Source: Ignavibacteria bacterium UBA2373
GTDB taxonomy: Bacteria > Bacteroidota > Ignavibacteria > Kapaibacteriales > UBA961
Assembly (NCBI GenBank): GCA_002344005.1
Contig: DDTD01000066.1
Span: forward strand, 1-10,046
DNA: 10,046 nt
Direction of reading: 5' to 3'
Shown here: positions 6,226 through 10,046 of the stretch, one piece after another
Layout of the letters: each line of letters starts with the position of its first letter
Numbering within the stretch: position 1 is the stretch's first letter
Position numbers and translations under genes: made by a program
The notes under the pieces: model-generated
What the model saw: the letters and a program-made list of their open reading frames with translations, nothing else
Databases searched by the model: none
What the model was told of the DNA's origin: nothing

Positions 6226-6738
6226 ATGAAGGTTCGATTTTACTTTAGTGCTTTGTGTGCATTAGTGGTTTTGTCAGCTTTTTCAACAATGAAAGCTCAA
6301 AGCCCGGATCAACAATTTGGTGTGGGTGTGAACCTGGTCGCCGTTTCAGGTACTAATTCAGGTGCTTCCGGCGCAACATTTGCTTATGCCATTAATCCCG
6401 GCGTGCACATTGGAACGGGATTCGGTTTAGCCGTACGTTCAGCCGACGGTGTATCATCAAATGTTTTAGTTTTTGCACCGTATGTCAAAGGTTTATTCAA
6501 AGGATCGAAAGACTTTGTTCCATTTGTTATGGGGCAGTTCGGCATTACAAGCGGAAGTAGTGGTGGAAATTCAACTACAAATACCGCATTGAACGTTCTT
6601 GGCGGTGCTGAATATTTCGCATCGAAAAATCTTGGTATCTATGGCTCTTTATCAGTATTAGAACTTGGCTTTGATCCAAGCATTACAACATTCGGTATTG
6701 GCGCATCCGCTAATATTGGTATTGAATGGTTCATGTAA
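6226..6738 (+). CDS. Small outer-membrane beta-barrel or porin-like protein
   Basis: The 170-residue product has a signal peptide (MKVRFYF, hydrophobic core to about residue 19, cleavage at MKA/Q near residue 24). The mature part of about 145 residues has short Gly-rich amphipathic strands, polar loops (for example TSGSSGGNSTTN at about 107-118), and a final strand ending IGIEWFM. This fits an 8-strand OmpA/OmpW-sized barrel, although the terminal residue is Met after Phe rather than Phe itself. The gene has its own strong ribosome binding site, a candidate promoter and a strong terminator, so it is most likely an independently and highly expressed monocistron. It resembles the barrel at 459 in general layout only, and I see no evidence that the two are recent duplicates. 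Its ligand is unknown. Confidence 0.78.
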   Translation: MKVRFYFSALCALVVLSAFSTMKAQSPDQQFGVGVNLVAVSGTNSGASGATFAYAINPGVHIGTGFGLAVRSADGVSSNVLVFAPYVKGLFKGSKDFVPFVMGQFGITSGSSGGNSTTNTALNVLGGAEYFASKNLGIYGSLSVLELGFDPSITTFGIGASANIGIEWFM

Positions 6739-6762
6739 GAATAATTATTGACGTCAGTGTTC

Positions 6763-6793
6763 AACCTCACAAGCAATCTTGTGAGGTTTTTTT
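6763..6793 (+). terminator. Strong rho-independent terminator after the 6226 gene
   Basis: A perfect 11-bp stem, AACCTCACAAG (6763-6773) with CTTGTGAGGTT (6778-6788), closes a CAAT tetraloop and runs into seven T (6787-6793). It lies 24 nt after the stop codon and only 14 nt before the glycosyltransferase start, so it also controls whether upstream transcription enters that gene. Confidence 0.93.
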
Positions 6794-6807
6794 ATGCGTA
6801 TAATCTT

Positions 6808-7803
6808 ATGAATATTGCAATTTTCAGAACAGATCGCCTCGGCGATATGATATTAACATTACCGATGTGCACTGTATTGAGAGCAGAATATCCTGATGCT
6901 CATATCACTATTATAGCACGCAAGGAAAATAGTGTATTATTATCGCGCTGTTCTGATGCCTTTAATACTGTGATATTTGAAGAAGATTTTGAGAAATGGG
7001 ATATATGGACAATAGCAGGTATATTGCGCAAAAAGAAAATAACGATGGTCTATTTTCCCCGCCCACGTTTTGAAGAAATATGTGCATCGTGGATTGCGAG
7101 AGTTCCTTTACGCATAGGAAGTGCATATCGCTGGTATTCGATTTTTCTTAATTATAAAGTTCCGGATCATCGTAGAGAAGCAAAATTTCATGAATTGGAT
7201 TATAATATTCGCTTGATTGAATATTATACACATAAAAAATATCCAAAGCAATCGCTTATTTCACCTATTGTACACGAAGAAGAGCGCAAAAATATCCGTT
7301 CACAATTATCATCTATTGCTCAAAAAGAAATTACGAAATTTATTATTATTCACCCGGGATCACGCGGCTCATCTGTTGATTGGTCTATTGATAATTTTGG
7401 ATTGCTTGCTCAAGAATTAGAAAGATTAACCGATTACACAATCGTTATTACCGGCACAGCCCCCGAACAAGAAAAATGCCTCATTGTACAATCATATTGC
7501 AATAAAGCAATAAATCTTTGTGGACAATTTTCGCTGCAAGAAATAATGGCATTACTGAAAGAAACCTCTTTAGTTATTGCCAACTCTACAGGGATATTGC
7601 ATCTTGCAACAGCTTTACACACACCAGTTATTGGTTTATACCCCAATGATCCATCGGTATCGGCACATCGTTGGGGACCGTATAGTCAAAACTCGAAAGT
7701 TATCAAACCTCTTCCCGAAAAAGTTAATGGCGGTTGGAATGATGATATGTCATTGATTACGGTAGAATCAGTTGTACAATTGGTAAAAAATATGCTGGAA
7801 TGA
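6808..7803 (+). CDS. Family 9 (heptosyltransferase-type) glycosyltransferase
   Basis: This 331-residue GT-B enzyme belongs to glycosyltransferase family 9, which transfers heptose or a related sugar from an ADP-activated donor to the LPS core at the cytoplasmic face of the inner membrane. Visible features are the N-terminal RTDRLGD (7-13) with Asp13 as the probable base, HPGSRG (182-187), ITGTAPE (214-220), and the donor-site block NSTGILHLATAL (259-270) followed by PVIGLYPND. I chose ATG 6808 because MNIAIFRTDRLGDM is the normal family start. A longer frame from a TTG at 6748 would have to be translated through the terminator hairpin. The stop overlaps the MOSC gene by ATGA. The acceptor sugar cannot be told from sequence, so no rfa/waa name is given. 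Confidence 0.9.
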   Translation: MNIAIFRTDRLGDMILTLPMCTVLRAEYPDAHITIIARKENSVLLSRCSDAFNTVIFEEDFEKWDIWTIAGILRKKKITMVYFPRPRFEEICASWIARVPLRIGSAYRWYSIFLNYKVPDHRREAKFHELDYNIRLIEYYTHKKYPKQSLISPIVHEEERKNIRSQLSSIAQKEITKFIIIHPGSRGSSVDWSIDNFGLLAQELERLTDYTIVITGTAPEQEKCLIVQSYCNKAINLCGQFSLQEIMALLKETSLVIANSTGILHLATALHTPVIGLYPNDPSVSAHRWGPYSQNSKVIKPLPEKVNGGWNDDMSLITVESVVQLVKNMLE

Positions 7804-8615
7804 CAATGAATATACCATATATTGCAGAACTTTATATTTATCCGATAAAATCGTGCGCCGCAATTTCATTACAATCTGTTAAAACTGATAAATATGGATT
7901 ACAACATGATAGACAGTGGATGATTATTAATAAAAACAATGAATTTTTGACTCAAAGAGAATTACCGATTTTATCCTTAATTATCCCCTCAATTAAGGAT
8001 GAGCAACTTACTATTACACTGCCGGATACAAGCACCCAAAGCGTGCCCATGTATGAAGAAAGCGGCACGATTATAAAAACACAAGTATGGGATGATGAAG
8101 TGTTAGTACATGATTGCGGTGATGAGATTGCATCTTTTTTAAGCGAATATTGTCAACAAAATGTTCGATTAGTGAAAATCGGCAGTTTATTCTCACGAGA
8201 AGTACAATCAGGTATCATAGATTTTACCACAGAAGTCGGTTTTGCTGATTCATATCCCCTCTTGCTTATATCACAATTAACTCTCGATGATCTTAATTCA
8301 CGCTTATTATCACCAATTCCAATGAACCGTTTTCGACCCAATATTGTTATTAATGGCGGCAGTGCTTATCAAGAAGATCATTGGAGAAAATTACGTACAG
8401 AAAATAATACTGTATTACATTTTGGAAAACGTTGTTCACGATGTGTGATTACCACTATTGATCAAAGCACAGCAATTTCGGGAAAAGAACCATTAAAAAC
8501 ACTTGCCTCATACAATAGAGATCATCGTGGGCGAGTGATGTTTGGCAGTTATTGGGCTTATGCAGACTATGGAAACTACATAAGCGTTGGAGAATCGGTG
8601 TCTGTTATAGAATAA
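7800..8615 (+). CDS. MOSC-domain protein, YcbX/mARC-like molybdenum cofactor oxidoreductase
   Basis: The 271-residue protein has an N-terminal MOSC-N beta-barrel domain (about 5-125; YPIKSC at 14-19 and GLQHDRQWMI at 33-42) followed by a MOSC domain (about 130-270). Family features include FADSYPLLLIS (148-158), MNRFRPNIV (175-183), and RCSRCVITTID (211-221). The last carries the Cys pair that includes the presumed molybdenum ligand, most likely Cys215. YcbX and mARC reduce N-hydroxylated bases and similar compounds, usually with an electron donor such as a ferredoxin-like partner. No ferredoxin domain is fused here, so a separate donor is inferred. ATG 7800 overlaps the glycosyltransferase stop; ATG 7806 is an alternative. 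A perfect 10-bp inverted repeat lies inside the gene. Confidence 0.9.
   Translation: MTMNIPYIAELYIYPIKSCAAISLQSVKTDKYGLQHDRQWMIINKNNEFLTQRELPILSLIIPSIKDEQLTITLPDTSTQSVPMYEESGTIIKTQVWDDEVLVHDCGDEIASFLSEYCQQNVRLVKIGSLFSREVQSGIIDFTTEVGFADSYPLLLISQLTLDDLNSRLLSPIPMNRFRPNIVINGGSAYQEDHWRKLRTENNTVLHFGKRCSRCVITTIDQSTAISGKEPLKTLASYNRDHRGRVMFGSYWAYADYGNYISVGESVSVIE
7973..8000. repeat. Perfect 10-bp inverted repeat inside the MOSC gene
   Basis: ATCCTTAATT (7973-7982) and AATTAAGGAT (7991-8000) are exact reverse complements separated by 8 nt. The mRNA can form a 10-bp hairpin covering codons for about residues 59-67. No T tract follows, so it is not a normal terminator. Confidence 0.7.
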
Positions 8616-9182
8616 TTATATTGAAAATAAACGTGATTCCGGCTTTTGTAACCATTGATTTAATGTTTGTGCAATGCTGTCTTTATGTGACACAATCGGA
8701 CTGTCTATTTCCCAAGGAATAGCAATATCTGTATCATTCCATGCTATTGCACTTTCGGCTTGCGGATTCCATAAAGCAGTACATAAATATTGTACTTCAA
8801 CAAAATCCGATAAGGCAGCAAAACCATTAGCAAATCCGGGCGGTATCCACACCATTTGTCTATTTTCATCCGATATTTTCATAGAACAATATTTTCCCAG
8901 AGTCGGAGAATTATAGCGAATATCTACTTCAACTAATTGAATGCTTCCTCGTATAACTCTGAGTAATTTTCCCATTGGTTTATCCCATTGGAAGTGCATA
9001 CCGCGAATAACATTTTTTACCGAACCGCTATGATTTTCTTGGACAATTTTTTCAGATATTCCATAGTGTTCCAAATAATCTGAGCGATATTGTTCAAGAA
9101 AAAAACCACGTTCATCAGAGTAAATATCGGGTTGTAACAATAAGACAGCATCAAAAAATGAATCAACAATATGCAAAGCCAT
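8616..9182 (-). CDS. rfbC: dTDP-4-dehydrorhamnose 3,5-epimerase (RmlC/RfbC family)
   Basis: RmlC epimerises dTDP-4-keto-6-deoxyglucose at C3 and C5, the third step toward dTDP-L-rhamnose for O-antigen or other glycans, in the cytoplasm. The 188 residues match the family (about 180-190), with the cupin fold motifs YSDERGFF (21-28), QENHSGSVKNVIRGMHFQ (48-65) with catalytic His63, Lys72, VDIR (86-89), PPGFANGF (114-121), Tyr132 and WNDTDIAIPW (148-157) with the paired Asp. The usual GFAHGF motif reads GFANGF, replacing a conserved His by Asn119. A related 3- or 5-epimerase making another deoxysugar is therefore possible. It lies 4 nt after the upstream surface-protein gene. rfbA, rfbB and rfbD are not in the window. 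The stop codon abuts the stop of the converging MOSC gene. Confidence 0.88.
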   Translation of the reverse strand: MALHIVDSFFDAVLLLQPDIYSDERGFFLEQYRSDYLEHYGISEKIVQENHSGSVKNVIRGMHFQWDKPMGKLLRVIRGSIQLVEVDIRYNSPTLGKYCSMKISDENRQMVWIPPGFANGFAALSDFVEVQYLCTALWNPQAESAIAWNDTDIAIPWEIDSPIVSHKDSIAQTLNQWLQKPESRLFSI

Positions 9183-9186
9183 AAGA

Positions 9187-10046
9187 TTATTTTTGTATTA
9201 TAAATGGTATTGTTTGTACTCCGTACATAGAACGAGCACGTAATGTAAAATATCCTTCATCAAGCGATGTTGTATGCAACTGTATAGTATTAAAACCCTT
9301 ACTTCCCTCTGCCGAGAACGAATATTGCACCACACCGACGACATCAATAATATCGAAATGGAGTTGGGCATTATCCGGAAGAACCATAAATATTTCACTT
9401 TTTTCAGACACGGGATGTGGTCTTATTTGATATATTCTGAAAATTGGAGCAGGTGTAAAACTTATCGCTCTCATATCATCGGCACACACAGGTAAGAGCG
9501 AGAGTGTAAAATGGGTTGAATCGTTCTCAATACAATATAAAGGATGATTTTGTATAATAGCACTAAATTGTGCAGATTTTTTTGTTGACAGCAAAGCCAT
9601 ATACTCCAATGGTAATTCCCAGAGTACATCAGATCCGGAGATAATATTTTGCGGTAGTTCCAATGAATATTTTCCATACTGTTCCTCTATAATCGGTACA
9701 GTATATTTCATTTTTATACCATTTTGTGAAATGAATATATTGGCTTCATTACTATTCATAAAATGGAACACATCAGGGTCATGTGAAAAATATAAAGTTA
9801 GTTTACCAAGATTGATTTTATCTTTTAGAGTAAATGTGCCCGAATAGAGTACTTTTTGCACTGTGCCGATTGCAACCGTCGAGGTGTCAGACATAATAGA
9901 GATATTCTGATTTTGTTGTTTTCCTTGAATAAAACCGGACTCTTTTTCAAAAATTGAGGTATTATTTGCAGAAAAAGTCATTTCAAACGATAGACCATTA
10001 TATGGAATTGTCACATTTTTAATAGTATCTCTTAGTATCACCCCAC
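9187..10046 (-). CDS. Exported protein with T9SS type A-like C-terminal sorting domain, 5'-truncated by the window
   Basis: Only the last 286 or so residues are visible. The frame stays open to the window edge, and the GTG at 10041 is only an internal codon, so the N-terminus and any signal peptide are missing. The middle is beta-rich; a stretch near residues 76-118 (counting from that GTG; LGKLTLYFSHDPDVFHFM) recalls cohesin- or Ig-like modules of long surface proteins. The last 80 residues or so match the plan of a type IX secretion type A sorting domain: a PHP motif where PNP is usual, strand-rich FDIIDVVG, a Gly/Ser turn, then SLDEGYFTLRAR and a short basic end FIIQK. In known T9SS systems this domain directs outer-membrane passage and anchoring to anionic LPS. 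Whether this organism has T9SS genes cannot be seen here. Confidence 0.72.
   Translation of the reverse strand, partial: GVILRDTIKNVTIPYNGLSFEMTFSANNTSIFEKESGFIQGKQQNQNISIMSDTSTVAIGTVQKVLYSGTFTLKDKINLGKLTLYFSHDPDVFHFMNSNEANIFISQNGIKMKYTVPIIEEQYGKYSLELPQNIISGSDVLWELPLEYMALLSTKKSAQFSAIIQNHPLYCIENDSTHFTLSLLPVCADDMRAISFTPAPIFRIYQIRPHPVSEKSEIFMVLPDNAQLHFDIIDVVGVVQYSFSAEGSKGFNTIQLHTTSLDEGYFTLRARSMYGVQTIPFIIQK

Noticed and set aside
6748..6807. N-terminal extension of the glycosyltransferase from a TTG codon
   Set aside because: The extension would be translated through the strong terminator hairpin, and the family start is MNIAIFRTDRLGD at 6808.

Overview
The window looks like chromosomal DNA from a Gram-negative, AT-rich member of the Bacteroidota/Chlorobiota group, most like Kapabacteria or Ignavibacteria. 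Three things suggest this: lipid A genes (an outer membrane), a GWxTD-domain exported protein, and an exported protein with a C-terminal domain resembling the type IX secretion (T9SS) type A sorting signal. Start codons mostly lack Shine-Dalgarno sequences, which also fits. The lineage is an inference, because no rRNA or marker comparison could be run.

Layout from left to right. Positions 1-198 hold an imperfect 21-bp tandem repeat that keeps reading frame. The minus strand reads it as a Pro/Thr-rich heptapeptide array running off the left edge. A gene-poor spacer follows, then a small outer-membrane beta-barrel gene (459-1100) closed by a clear terminator. After a second spacer (about 1170-1360) comes a tightly packed plus-strand operon at 1361-6120: lpxB, a DUF374-type acyltransferase, a secreted protein of unknown function, mnmA, and a GWxTD-domain protein. 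Neighbouring genes in it overlap by ATGA or are 1-3 nt apart. A second small beta-barrel gene (6226-6738) has its own strong ribosome binding site and an excellent terminator. A family 9 glycosyltransferase starts just after that terminator and is translationally coupled by ATGA to a YcbX/mARC-like MOSC protein. Two minus-strand genes fill the right end: rfbC/rmlC, and upstream of it the 3' part of a large exported protein with a T9SS-like C-terminal domain. The MOSC gene and rfbC converge with no base between their stop codons.

Most recognisable genes serve the cell envelope: lipid A disaccharide synthesis, acyl transfer, LPS/core glycosyl transfer, dTDP-rhamnose synthesis, outer-membrane barrels and a T9SS-type surface protein. 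The housekeeping tRNA-thiolation gene mnmA and the MOSC oxidoreductase are passengers in these transcripts. I see no CRISPR array, transposase, phage gene, tRNA or rRNA, and no convincing new defence or mobile system. The most unusual items are the 21-bp repeat array, the change in base skew inside the lpxB-to-GWxTD operon, the terminator placed directly before the glycosyltransferase, and a perfect 10-bp hairpin inside the MOSC gene.
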